Assembly (NCBI GenBank): GCA_030440445.1
Contig: CP098528.1
Location: forward strand, 496,001 to 560,000
Direction: 5' to 3'
Length of the DNA: 64,000 nt
Origin: Halomonas sp. KG2
GTDB taxonomy: Bacteria; Pseudomonadota; Gammaproteobacteria; Pseudomonadales; Halomonadaceae
Shown: in pieces, positions 25,062 to 33,649 of the stretch
Layout of the letters: the number at the start of each line of letters is the position of its first letter
Numbering within the stretch: position 1 is the stretch's first letter
The notes under the pieces: model-generated
What the model was told of the DNA's origin: nothing
The model's input: the letters and a program-made list of their open reading frames with translations, nothing else
Databases searched by the model: none
Program-made: the position numbers and the translations under genes

Positions 25062-26480
25062 ATGTTTCAGAATCTGAGTGAGCGTCTTTCCCAGACGTTG
25101 AAGTCGATCAAAGGCCAAGCGCGGCTAACTGACGACAATATCAAAGACACCCTGCGCGAAGTGCGTAAAGCACTGTTAGAGGCAGATGTCGCCTTGCCGG
25201 TGGTGAAGGCATTTATTGAGCGTGTTCGTGAACGTGCTGTTGGTCAGGAAGTCTCGAAGAGCCTCTCGCCAGGCCAGCAATTCGTTAAAATCGTCCAGCA
25301 AGAGCTGGAAGCGATTATGGGCGAAGCCAATGAAGGTTTATCCCTAAAAGGCTCACCTGCGGTCGTGTTGATGGCAGGCTTGCAAGGGGCGGGTAAAACC
25401 ACCTCTGTTGCTAAACTGGCGCGTTACCTGCGTGAACGCGAAAAGAAAAAAGTGCTGGTGGTTTCCGCCGACGTTTATCGTCCGGCAGCGATTGATCAGC
25501 TAGAGACACTGGCAAAAGAAGTCCAGGTTGATTTCTTTCCGTCTCGTTCCGATCAGAAGCCAGTGGATATTGCCACGGCGGCAATCAAACACGCCAAAAT
25601 TCAGTTCCATGATGTCGTATTAGTCGATACCGCCGGGCGGCTGGCCATCGATGAAGCGATGATGGCCGAAATCCAGGCACTGCATAAGGCAATTTCACCG
25701 GAAGAAACGCTGTTTGTGGTCGATGCCATGACCGGCCAGGATGCGGTGAATACGGCGAAAGCATTTCACGATGCACTGCCACTGACCGGGGTGATTCTCA
25801 CCAAGGCTGATGGTGATGCCCGTGGTGGTGCAGCACTTTCGGTACGCCATATCACTGGTAAGCCCATTAAGTTTATGGGGGTTGGTGAGAAAGTAGACGC
25901 CCTAGAGCCCTTCCATCCGGACCGTGTGGCATCACGGATTCTGGGTATGGGCGACATGCTGTCGCTGATCGAAGAAGCCGAGCGCACGGTAGATAAAGAC
26001 AAAGCCGCCAAGCTGGCCAGCAAGGTCAAGAAGGGTGACGGTTTTGATCTGGAAGATTTCCGCGATCAGTTACAGCAGCTCAAAAAAATGGGCGGCATGG
26101 GTGGCCTGCTTGGCAAGCTGCCTGGCATGGGGCAAATGGCTGATATGGCACAAGGCCCTGGTCCGGAAAAAGAGCTTGGCAAGCTGGAGGCATTGATTAA
26201 CTCAATGACCCCCAAAGAGCGCCGCAAGCCCGATATTATCAATGGTTCGCGCAAACGCCGTATTGCAGCGGGTGCTGGCCTGCAAGTACCTGACCTGAAT
26301 CGCCTGCTAAAACAGCATAAGCAGATGCAGAAAATGATGAAAAAAGCCGGCAAAAAAGGCGGGATGCAGAAAATGATGCGCGGCATGTCGGGCATGATGG
26401 GCGGCGGCGGGCCGGGTGGTCCTGGCGGCGCAGGTGGCATGGGCGGTATGGGTGGCCCCGGCGGTCTTCCCTGGCGTTAA
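25062..26480 (+). CDS. ffh: Signal recognition particle GTPase Ffh
   Basis: Ffh is the 472-residue SRP protein that, with 4.5S RNA, delivers nascent membrane proteins to FtsY. The N domain is at the start (MFQNLSERLSQTLKSIKG). The G domain has GLQGAGKTTS (P loop), DTAGR and TKADGDARGG. The methionine-rich M domain binds signal peptides and RNA from about residue 330. The C-terminus is an unusually glycine/methionine-rich tail (GPGGAGGMGGMGGPGG) of about 25 residues. GGAGG precedes the ATG. Its partner FtsY is also in this window. Confidence 0.97.
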   Translation: MFQNLSERLSQTLKSIKGQARLTDDNIKDTLREVRKALLEADVALPVVKAFIERVRERAVGQEVSKSLSPGQQFVKIVQQELEAIMGEANEGLSLKGSPAVVLMAGLQGAGKTTSVAKLARYLREREKKKVLVVSADVYRPAAIDQLETLAKEVQVDFFPSRSDQKPVDIATAAIKHAKIQFHDVVLVDTAGRLAIDEAMMAEIQALHKAISPEETLFVVDAMTGQDAVNTAKAFHDALPLTGVILTKADGDARGGAALSVRHITGKPIKFMGVGEKVDALEPFHPDRVASRILGMGDMLSLIEEAERTVDKDKAAKLASKVKKGDGFDLEDFRDQLQQLKKMGGMGGLLGKLPGMGQMADMAQGPGPEKELGKLEALINSMTPKERRKPDIINGSRKRRIAAGAGLQVPDLNRLLKQHKQMQKMMKKAGKKGGMQKMMRGMSGMMGGGGPGGPGGAGGMGGMGGPGGLPWR

Positions 26481-26548
26481 GCCATTGTTAGCAACGTTGT
26501 AACGTGCTTGGCAAGGTTGACGGCTTAAGAGTTTTCTGGCTGTCAGGC

Positions 26549-26577
26549 TTTCCAAGCAGAGCGCATTTGCGTAGAAT
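26549..26577 (+). promoter_or_regulatory. Putative promoter of the rpsP-rimM-trmD operon
   Basis: TAGAAT (26572-26577) in a TTGCGTAGAATGCGGCC context has a weak -35, TTTCCA (26549-26554), 17 bases upstream. The -10 surroundings are nearly identical to those of the tRNA-fMet promoter, consistent with growth-rate control of ribosomal genes. It lies in the 290-bp gap between ffh and rpsP, about 190 bp from rpsP. That gap shows no further gene. Confidence 0.5.
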
Positions 26578-26770
26578 GCGGCCTCTTCATGCGTGGGTGT
26601 TGGCAAAAATGCGCGAGCATCGCCTTACCATCTGCCAGTGAAGAACCTGATGGTACGCAGCAAATCACTGATTTTAGTCTGCAGTGCCGAGAAAATAGTA
26701 TGACGAGTGTTCTGTTAGCGATCTGCGCTATTGCACACTCTCGTAACCTCAACCGAAGGATAGTTATCGT

Positions 26771-27019
26771 ATGGTTACCATTCGTTTGGCACGTGGTGGC
26801 GCCAAAAAGCGTCCCTTTTATCACCTGACTGTTACTGATTCACGCAACGCCCGTGATGGCCGTTTCATCGAGCGTATCGGCTTCTTCAACCCGGTTGCCC
26901 GTGGTCAAGAAGAGCGTCTGCGCGTTGATCTTGAGCGTGTTACTCACTGGCAGAGCCAAGGCGCCCAGTTGTCTGGTCGTGTTGCTGAGCTGGTTAAAGA
27001 AGCGCGTAAACAGGCTTAA
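26771..27019 (+). CDS. rpsP: 30S ribosomal protein S16
   Basis: S16 is 82 residues long and helps assemble the body of the small subunit. The sequence begins [41 protein letters not shown], diagnostic of S16. GAAGGA lies before the ATG. It is the first gene of the conserved rpsP-rimM-trmD-rplS unit. Confidence 0.99.
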   Translation: MVTIRLARGGAKKRPFYHLTVTDSRNARDGRFIERIGFFNPVARGQEERLRVDLERVTHWQSQGAQLSGRVAELVKEARKQA

Positions 27020-27092
27020 GCCGGTTAATGCGTGACTGTCAGTAAGTGATAGCAGGTGATGTTGTCGTTGTAATTTGTTGGAGCGGTCGTCG

Positions 27093-27638
27093 ATGACGCG
27101 TTTTGAAACTAGCCATACAGACGACGCACATGTGGTGCTTGGTAAGCTAACTAGCCCTCACGGGATTAAAGGTTGGCTTAAGGTCTACTCCTATACCAAT
27201 CCCATAGACAGCATCATGGAATACCCAGAATGGTGGGTGCGCCAAGGGGAATCCCTCACGCGTATGACCGTGATTCAGGGACGTCGGCAAGGCAAGGGTC
27301 TTGTAGTGCAGCTAAAAGGTGTTGATGACCGAACGGCAGCCGAAGCGCTGGCGCAAACGGACATTCTGATGCCGAAAGAGGCACTGCCTACGCTTTCCGA
27401 TGATGAGTATTACTGGCATGAGCTTGAAGGCTTAACCGTCTTCACTCAGTCAGGCGAGCGGCTAGGGCAGGTCAGTTACCTGTTTGAAACCGGCGCAAAC
27501 GATGTCATGGTGGTGCGCGGTGATAACGACGCAATTGATAAGCGCGAGCGGCTGCTACCTTTCTTACCCGATGATGTGATTGTTGAAATCAGCCTCGAAG
27601 ATGGCCGTATGGTCGTGAATTGGGATCCTGAGTTTTGA
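27093..27638 (+). CDS. rimM: Ribosome maturation factor RimM
   Basis: RimM is needed for 16S rRNA processing and 30S head maturation near S19. The N-terminal RimM domain ([22 protein letters not shown]) and C-terminal PRC-barrel ([22 protein letters not shown], then [15 protein letters not shown]) are intact. The ATG at 27093 (181 residues) is preferred over the TTG at 27075, because GGAG lies ten bases upstream. It ends at the start of the trmD frame. Confidence 0.96.
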   Translation: MTRFETSHTDDAHVVLGKLTSPHGIKGWLKVYSYTNPIDSIMEYPEWWVRQGESLTRMTVIQGRRQGKGLVVQLKGVDDRTAAEALAQTDILMPKEALPTLSDDEYYWHELEGLTVFTQSGERLGQVSYLFETGANDVMVVRGDNDAIDKRERLLPFLPDDVIVEISLEDGRMVVNWDPEF

Positions 27639-27739
27639 AAACAAGTTTGAGTAAGCAGTTGTCGAGCGAGCTCACAGTAACTGATTCAACTGTTACTGCA
27701 GCAAACGGTGAAGAAAGCAGCTTAACGGATGCTCCCGCG

Positions 27740-28501
27740 ATGTGGATTGGCGTGGTATCGCTGTTTCCAGAGATGTTCGATGCGATTACCCAACAAGGTG
27801 TGGTCGGTCGAGCGGTAGAGAAACAGCGTATTGCCCTGGAGTTTTGGAATCCGCGCGATTACGCCACCGACCGCCACCGCAGCGTGGACGATCGCCCTTA
27901 CGGCGGCGGCCCCGGTATGCTGATGAAGGTAGACACCCTGCGGGCTGCTATCTTTGATGCTCGGCAACGAGCAGAGCAAGCAACGGGACAATCGCCTACC
28001 GTGATCTATCTCTCGCCCCAAGGGCGTAAGCTGGATCAGCAGGGAGTTCAAGCGCTCGCCTCAGCAGGCCCTCTCGTAGTGGTCGCTGGGCGCTATGAAG
28101 GCATTGATGAGCGCGTGGTGGAAAGTGACATTGATGAAGAATGGTCAATTGGTGACTATGTGCTGAGCGGTGGTGAGTTGCCAGCAATGGTGCTAATTGA
28201 CGCGGCGGCACGGCTGGTACCCGGTGTGTTGGGCCACCAGGATTCCGCTATCGAAGACTCGTTCAATGATGGCTTGTTAGACTGTCCGCACTATACCCGT
28301 CCTGAAACGATCGACGGGCGACAAGTGCCTGATGTGCTGTTAAGTGGTAATCATGCGGCCATCAAGCGCTGGCGGTTAAAACAGTCGTTAGGCCGTACAT
28401 GGCAGCGCCGTCCTGATTTATTAGCGGGGCGTACGCTTGATGCCGAGCAACAGCGGCTTCTAGACGAGTTTATCGAGGAACACGCTCTGTCAACTAAGTG
28501 A
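27740..28501 (+). CDS. trmD: tRNA (guanine-N1)-methyltransferase TrmD
   Basis: TrmD makes m1G37 in tRNAs, preventing +1 frameshifting. It is a knotted SPOUT enzyme. [24 protein letters not shown] and [21 protein letters not shown] form the knot and SAM site, and [16 protein letters not shown] follows. The start is uncertain. [15 protein letters not shown] at 27740 matches the usual N-terminus (253 residues) but has little ribosome binding site. The frame stays open back to a TTG at 27635 that overlaps the rimM stop (TTGA), which would add 35 low-complexity Ser/Thr-rich residues. Translation by coupling from there is possible. Confidence 0.95.
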   Translation: MWIGVVSLFPEMFDAITQQGVVGRAVEKQRIALEFWNPRDYATDRHRSVDDRPYGGGPGMLMKVDTLRAAIFDARQRAEQATGQSPTVIYLSPQGRKLDQQGVQALASAGPLVVVAGRYEGIDERVVESDIDEEWSIGDYVLSGGELPAMVLIDAAARLVPGVLGHQDSAIEDSFNDGLLDCPHYTRPETIDGRQVPDVLLSGNHAAIKRWRLKQSLGRTWQRRPDLLAGRTLDAEQQRLLDEFIEEHALSTK

Positions 28502-28553
28502 TTGTTTTTCAATTGCATAGAACAGGGCGGCGGTGCAGGGCAAATTAGGCCGG

Positions 28554-28601
28554 TAGTCTGTGAGACAGATAGTCTATGAGACAGTTAGTCTACGAGACTT
28601 A
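28554..28601 (+). repeat. Three 16-bp tandem repeats in the rplS leader
   Basis: Units at 28554-28569, 28570-28585 and 28586-28601 share TAGTCTRYGAGAC. Each contains a short inverted pair (GTCT/AGAC), so each can form a small hairpin. They lie in the 218-bp gap between trmD and rplS, ahead of a further GGTTTGCC/GGCAAGCC-type pairing near 28662-28696. A role in L19 leader regulation is possible but not shown. Confidence 0.6.
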
Positions 28602-28719
28602 GCCTACGCACCTGCGTCACCCATAACGACTCCCGCGTAGCTCGTTTCGAGCGCCGGGATCACGGTTTGCCCCTTCCACAACTGCGTGGCAAGCCATTAC
28701 GTTATTTAGGAGTATGAAA

Positions 28720-29076
28720 ATGAGCAGCAAGAACAAGGTGATCCAGGCGATCGAATCCGAGCAAATGGGCAAAGAGATTCCGGCCTTTGCACCGGGCGAC
28801 ACCATCGTCGTTCAGGTTAAAGTAAAGGAAGGTACTCGTGAGCGTCTGCAGGCGTTTGAAGGTGTGGTCATCGGTAAGCGTAACCGTGGCCTGAACTCCG
28901 CTTTCACCGTACGTAAAATTTCTCACGGTGTTGGTGTTGAGCGTACTTTCCAGACCTACAGCCCGTTGGTTGACTCTATTGAAGTCAAGCGTCGCGGTGA
29001 CGTTCGTCAAGCCAAGCTGTACTACCTGCGCGAGCGCAGCGGCAAGTCGGCGCGTATCAAGGAAAAGCTGGCTTAA
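28720..29076 (+). CDS. rplS: 50S ribosomal protein L19
   Basis: L19 sits at the subunit interface. The sequence [37 protein letters not shown] through [27 protein letters not shown] is diagnostic. The ATG at 28720 (118 residues) is preferred. GGAG at 28709-28712 is seven bases from it but only one base from the alternative ATG at 28714. An intrinsic terminator follows. Confidence 0.98.
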   Translation: MSSKNKVIQAIESEQMGKEIPAFAPGDTIVVQVKVKEGTRERLQAFEGVVIGKRNRGLNSAFTVRKISHGVGVERTFQTYSPLVDSIEVKRRGDVRQAKLYYLRERSGKSARIKEKLA

Positions 29077-29134
29077 CCGCCACTTTTTCACGGGCGCACG
29101 CTGTTTTTGACATGCGTCGCGCTCGGATACCAAG

Positions 29135-29166
29135 ACCCCGTCACCGCTTTGCGGGGCGGGGTTTTT
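29135..29166 (+). terminator. Intrinsic terminator of the rpsP-rplS operon
   Basis: ACCCCG and CGGGGT pair around an inner CCGC/GCGG stem, followed by TTTTT. It lies 58 bases after the rplS stop and 35 bases before xerD. Confidence 0.88.
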
Positions 29167-29200
29167 GTTTGTGGTACCACCGTCAAGAGACCGTTAGCCT

Positions 29201-30082
29201 ATGAGCGTGATAGATGCCTATCTAGATGCCTTATGGTTAGAGCAAGGGGCAAGCGACCATACGCTAGCGGCCTATCGGCATGACTTAACTGCTTGGCAAC
29301 AGCAGCTCGAAAGTGCGGGAGAAACACTGTTAACTCCCTCGTCAGAGCGTTTTAGCGAGTGGTTGGAAGTACGTCGAGAACAGGGCTATCAATTACGCAG
29401 TAATGCACGGCTACTCTCGTCGCTGCGCAGTTTTTACCGTTGGGCACGGCTCTATGGGCATATTGCCAGCGACCCATTGGCCAATGTGTCACTGCCGCGG
29501 GTACGCCCTAGTTTGCCGAATACCCTGGAAGAGGAAGAGGTTGAGCGTCTGTTGCTCGCTCCTGATATCAGCACCGCGCTTGGCGTTCGCGACCGCACCA
29601 TGCTTGAGCTGCTATATGCCTGCGGGCTACGCGTGTCGGAGCTGGTTGGATTGACTGGCGATGCGGTCAATCTTCGCCAAGGGGTTGTTCGTGTTAGGGG
29701 CAAGGGCGATAAAGATCGGCTGGTGCCAATGGGTGAAGAGGCTGCCGAGTGGATAGAGCGTTACCTAAAAACGGCGCGGCCCGCGTTGATGCAAGATCCT
29801 ACACGGCCCGCGCTGTTTCCTGGGCGGGCGGATAAAGCCATGACCCGGCAAACGTTTTGGCACCGCATTAAAGCCCACGCTATCACTGCGGGTATTACTC
29901 GGCCCTTGTCGCCTCACACGTTACGCCACGCATTTGCGACCCATTTATTGAATCATGGCGCTAATTTGCGGGTCGTACAGCTGTTGTTAGGTCATAGCGA
30001 TCTATCTACAACGCAAATTTATACGCATGTTGCCCAGGCGCGCCTGGAGCAACTGCATGCAGAACACCATCCGCGAGGTTGA
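29201..30082 (+). CDS. xerD: Site-specific tyrosine recombinase XerD
   Basis: XerD acts with XerC at dif to resolve chromosome dimers under FtsK control. At 293 residues it has the N-terminal core-binding SAM-like domain and a catalytic domain with ACGLRVSELVGL (Arg), RGKGDKDRLVP (Lys), HTLRHAFATH (His, Arg) and GHSDLSTTQIYTHV (His, nucleophilic Tyr). All catalytic residues are present. The xerD-dsbC order, with recJ further on, is conserved in gammaproteobacteria and supports XerD over XerC. Confidence 0.95.
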   Translation: MSVIDAYLDALWLEQGASDHTLAAYRHDLTAWQQQLESAGETLLTPSSERFSEWLEVRREQGYQLRSNARLLSSLRSFYRWARLYGHIASDPLANVSLPRVRPSLPNTLEEEEVERLLLAPDISTALGVRDRTMLELLYACGLRVSELVGLTGDAVNLRQGVVRVRGKGDKDRLVPMGEEAAEWIERYLKTARPALMQDPTRPALFPGRADKAMTRQTFWHRIKAHAITAGITRPLSPHTLRHAFATHLLNHGANLRVVQLLLGHSDLSTTQIYTHVAQARLEQLHAEHHPRG

Positions 30083-30089
30083 AGATACA

Positions 30090-30848
30090 ATGCATCAACA
30101 TATGTCTTTCGTTGCTAAATCCTGTGTTTCTTGGCTAGCGCTGGCAGGGTGTTTACTGCCTGCTGTTGCCAGTGCTGATGCAGTGTCCGAGCAGCTGATG
30201 GAGAATTTACAAGTTAATGGCCAGTCAATGCCGGTGGAGCAGGTAAACGCAACGCCAATGGACGGGGTGTATCACGTCGTCCTGGAAAGTGGGGAGTCTT
30301 TTTACTCCAATGCCGATGGCAGCCACTTTTTGGTAGGGGACCTCTATCAAAATGCGGATAATGGTTTGGTTAACTTAACCGAGCAGGCGCGTAATCAGGA
30401 AAGGGCTACAGTGCTTTCTGCCATTCCAGCGAGCGAGCGAGTCGTTTTTCAAGGTGTGGGTGAGCCGAAAGCCACGGTAATTGTGTTTACGGACCCTACC
30501 TGCCCATACTGCGAGCGCCTACATGAAACGGTGCCTGAGCTTAACGAGCGCGGCATTGCAGTTCACTATATGGCTTTTCCACGCGCAGGCATGGGAAGTG
30601 GTGCTGCGACGACGCTTGAGCAAGTGTGGTGTTCGGATAACCGTAGCGAGGCCATGACTCAAGCTAAACAAGGCCAAACGCTTGCGGCATCGGCAAACTG
30701 CGATAACCCCGTTGCCGATCAGTACGAATTAGGTAAAGCTGTGGGCGTGCAGGGTACGCCTGCGATTGTGTTGCCCGACGGGAAAATGGTGCCAGGGTTT
30801 GTACCCCCCGACCGGCTCGTTAGCATGTTAGGCTTGGAAGACGAATAA
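30090..30848 (+). CDS. dsbC: Periplasmic disulfide isomerase DsbC
   Basis: DsbC rearranges incorrect disulfides in the periplasm as a V-shaped homodimer kept reduced by DsbD. A signal peptide (VSWLALAGCLLPAVASA) precedes the N-terminal dimerisation domain (VSEQLMENLQ to about residue 90). A thioredoxin-like domain follows with the active site CPYC (residues 138-141) and cis-Pro loop VQGTPAIVLPDG. A second cysteine pair is also retained (VWCSDN and SANCDN). The start is set at the ATG at 30090. The frame runs upstream to 30027 inside xerD but that would bury the signal peptide. Confidence 0.95.
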   Translation: MHQHMSFVAKSCVSWLALAGCLLPAVASADAVSEQLMENLQVNGQSMPVEQVNATPMDGVYHVVLESGESFYSNADGSHFLVGDLYQNADNGLVNLTEQARNQERATVLSAIPASERVVFQGVGEPKATVIVFTDPTCPYCERLHETVPELNERGIAVHYMAFPRAGMGSGAATTLEQVWCSDNRSEAMTQAKQGQTLAASANCDNPVADQYELGKAVGVQGTPAIVLPDGKMVPGFVPPDRLVSMLGLEDE

Positions 30849-30934
30849 CGTCACGAGTAGTGACGAACGATAACGCTGAGACACTGATTTAAGAGGCGGC
30901 ACCTATGGGTGCCCATCACGAAAGGGGAAGTATT

Positions 30935-32251
30935 TTGAAACCGGTAAGAGTAGGCATTTGTGGGTTAGGTACGGTCGGTGGCGGTACATTTAACGTCTTA
31001 ACACGTAACGCTGATGACATTAGCCGTCGTGCTGGCCGCCCGATTGTGATTGAGCAGGTTGCCCACCGCAGTATTCACCCTGACTGCGATATTACCGGCA
31101 TTAATGCGACCTCTGACGTGTTTGAGGTGGCTAATAACCCTAACGTGGATGTGTTGGTAGAGCTGATTGGTGGCTACGATCTCGCTCGTGAGCTGGTGCT
31201 AACGGCGATTGAAAACGGCAAGCACGTTGTGACTGCCAACAAAGCCTTGATTGCTGTTCACGGTAATGAAATTTTCCGCGCCGCGCACAAAAAAGGCGTC
31301 ATTGTTGCCTTTGAGGCGGCTGTGGCGGGCGGTATTCCAGTCATCAAATCGCTACGCGAAGGCCTTGGTGCTAACCGTATCGAGTGGGTGGCGGGCATCA
31401 TAAACGGCACCGGCAACTACATTCTTACCCATATGCGTGATGAAGGCCGCGCGTTTGAAGACGTGTTGGCTGAAGCTCAAGCACTAGGTTACGCGGAGTC
31501 TGACCCCACTTTCGACGTGGAAGGTATTGATGCCGCCCATAAATTGACCATCCTGGCGTCAATTGCCTATGGCGTGCCGCTGCAGTTTGATAAAGCCTTC
31601 ACCGAAGGTATTTCTCGCATTACGGCAGAAGACGTCGAACAGGCCGATAACCTGGGTTACGTGATTAAACACCTGGGTATCTCTAAACGGACCGACCAAG
31701 GGCTAGAGCTCCGGGTTCACCCGACGTTGATTCCTAAAGAGCGCCTGCTGGCGAATGTGCACGGCGTTAAAAATGCGATTGCTGTGATGGGCGATGCGGT
31801 TGGTCCAACACTCTATTACGGCGCTGGCGCCGGTGCTGAGCCGACAGCGTCTGCCGTCGTAGCCGACCTTCTAGATGTTGCCCGTGATATCGCCACGGAC
31901 CACCACTATCGAGTGCCTTACCTAGCGTTTAGTGGCATCGATGATGATGCCAGTCAACTGCCCATTATGCCGATGGAAGATATCACCACCGCGTATTATC
32001 TGCGTCTGTTGGCGGTGGATCGCCCGGGTGTGTTGGCGCGTGTTGCTACCATTCTGGCCGAGCAGGGCATCTCTATTGAAGCGCTGATCCAGAAAGAGGC
32101 GACTGAAGGTGAGTTGGTGCCGATCATTTTGCTGACGCATCGCACAAAAGAGAAACAGATGAACGATGCTATCCGTGAAATCGAGTCCATGGCGGATATT
32201 GCTGGGCCGGTTACCCGTATTCGCGTTGAAAGCCTGAGCGAAGGGGAGTAA
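30935..32251 (+). CDS. hom: Homoserine dehydrogenase
   Basis: Hom reduces aspartate semialdehyde to homoserine, the branch point to threonine and methionine. It is monofunctional, about 438 residues. The Rossmann motif GICGLGTVGGGT lies at the N-terminus. The catalytic region includes GIINGTGNYILT and EAQALGYAESDPTFDVEGIDAAHK. A C-terminal ACT domain (LRLLAVDRPGVLARVATILAEQGISIEALIQ) implies feedback by threonine. A TTG start at 30935 is proposed: AGGGGAAG precedes it and it gives the usual MKPVRVGICG N-terminus. The ATG at 30905 would add ten residues. Confidence 0.95.
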   Translation: MKPVRVGICGLGTVGGGTFNVLTRNADDISRRAGRPIVIEQVAHRSIHPDCDITGINATSDVFEVANNPNVDVLVELIGGYDLARELVLTAIENGKHVVTANKALIAVHGNEIFRAAHKKGVIVAFEAAVAGGIPVIKSLREGLGANRIEWVAGIINGTGNYILTHMRDEGRAFEDVLAEAQALGYAESDPTFDVEGIDAAHKLTILASIAYGVPLQFDKAFTEGISRITAEDVEQADNLGYVIKHLGISKRTDQGLELRVHPTLIPKERLLANVHGVKNAIAVMGDAVGPTLYYGAGAGAEPTASAVVADLLDVARDIATDHHYRVPYLAFSGIDDDASQLPIMPMEDITTAYYLRLLAVDRPGVLARVATILAEQGISIEALIQKEATEGELVPIILLTHRTKEKQMNDAIREIESMADIAGPVTRIRVESLSEGE

Positions 32252-32254
32252 CTC

Positions 32255-33643
32255 ATGCGTTATATCAGCACGCGCGGCCAAGCGCCCGCGCTCTCCTTTG
32301 AAGAGGTCGTGTTAACTGGAATGGCCAGCGACGGCGGACTTTATGTGCCGGAAACGCTGCCCGAGTTTTCTAAGGAAGAGCTGGCCAGCATGGCTGGCCT
32401 TTCCTACGCTGAGATTGCTTTTCGGGTCATGAAGCCGTTTGTAAATGGTGAAATTGACGACGATACCTTCCGTCGCTTGGTGACAGAAGCTTACGCCACG
32501 TTCAATCATGACGCCGTTGTGCCGTTAAAGCAGTTGGATGCCAATCACTTTCTGCTAGAGCAGTTCCACGGCCCAACGCTGGCGTTTAAAGATGTCGCAC
32601 TGCAGCTATTAGGGCGGCTGCTGGATCATTTCCTGAAAAAGCGTGGTGAACGTGCCGTCATTATGGGCGCCACCTCTGGGGATACCGGCTCAGCGGCCAT
32701 TGAAGGCTGCCGCCACTGCGATAACCTCGATATTTTTATTCTCCACCCGCACAACCGCGTATCAGAAGTACAGCGTCGTCAGATGACCTCGGTGCTCGCC
32801 AACAACGTCTTCAATATTGCTATCGAAGGCAATTTTGATGATGCTCAGGCAATGGTTAAGGCGAGCTTTGCTAATCAGGATTTCCTGAATGGCACGCGCT
32901 TAGTGGCGGTGAACTCGATCAACTGGGCGCGCATCATGGCGCAGATCGTTTACTACATTGCCGCTGGTGTTGCATTGGGCGCGCCTCAGCGGGAAGTGAG
33001 CTTCTGCGTTCCGTCGGCTAACTTCGGTAACGTCTTCGCAGGCTATATGGCGTTTAAGATGGGGCTGCCGGTGAAGCAGTTCATTATTGCTACTAATGCC
33101 AACGACATTCTGCATCGCACCCTTGCCGCCAATGATTTCTCCAAGAAAGAGTTGGCAGCGACCCTCGCGCCGTCAATGGACATCGTTGTTTCGTCAAATT
33201 TTGAGCGTTTGCTGTTTGACGCTTACGACCGCGATGGTGCCGCTGTGGCAGCGTTACTAGAACGTTTCCAGCAAGAGCCTACCGCGCTTGCCGATGCACC
33301 GCTGGCCAAGCTGCGCGAAAAATTCGCCAGCCATAGCGTTGATGATGCGACCATTCTGGAAGTCATTCGTGAAGCCCATCACCGTACTGGGGAGATCCTT
33401 GACCCCCATACGGCCACTGGCTATCGCGCTGCAGAGCGCGCACGAGTGGATACCACGACGCCGGTGATTACGCTTGCTACCGCGCATCCGGCGAAATTCG
33501 CTGAAGCCGTGGTCAAGGCAGGTTTCCAGGGTGTGCCGTTGCCCACTCATATGGATGATTTGCTTGAGCGCGAAGAGCGTTACACGGTGCTGCCCGCTGA
33601 GCTGAGTGCCGTGCAGCAGTTTGTCGCTGACAATCGGCGCTGA
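32255..33643 (+). CDS. thrC: Threonine synthase
   Basis: ThrC converts O-phosphohomoserine to threonine with PLP. It is 462 residues, the long (class I-like) form. MRYISTRGQAPALSFEEVVLTGMASDGGLYVPE opens the protein. The PLP lysine lies in GPTLAFKDVALQLLG and the phosphate-binding loop is GATSGDTGSAAIEG. It is three bases after hom, so the two form a threonine branch. Homoserine kinase is not adjacent. Confidence 0.97.
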   Translation: MRYISTRGQAPALSFEEVVLTGMASDGGLYVPETLPEFSKEELASMAGLSYAEIAFRVMKPFVNGEIDDDTFRRLVTEAYATFNHDAVVPLKQLDANHFLLEQFHGPTLAFKDVALQLLGRLLDHFLKKRGERAVIMGATSGDTGSAAIEGCRHCDNLDIFILHPHNRVSEVQRRQMTSVLANNVFNIAIEGNFDDAQAMVKASFANQDFLNGTRLVAVNSINWARIMAQIVYYIAAGVALGAPQREVSFCVPSANFGNVFAGYMAFKMGLPVKQFIIATNANDILHRTLAANDFSKKELAATLAPSMDIVVSSNFERLLFDAYDRDGAAVAALLERFQQEPTALADAPLAKLREKFASHSVDDATILEVIREAHHRTGEILDPHTATGYRAAERARVDTTTPVITLATAHPAKFAEAVVKAGFQGVPLPTHMDDLLEREERYTVLPAELSAVQQFVADNRR

Positions 33644-33649
33644 GGCGTC

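Noticed and set aside
29201..30082. Tyrosine recombinase as part of an integrative element
   Set aside because: The position next to dsbC and recJ and the full XerD pattern indicate the housekeeping gene. No attachment repeats or phage genes are near.
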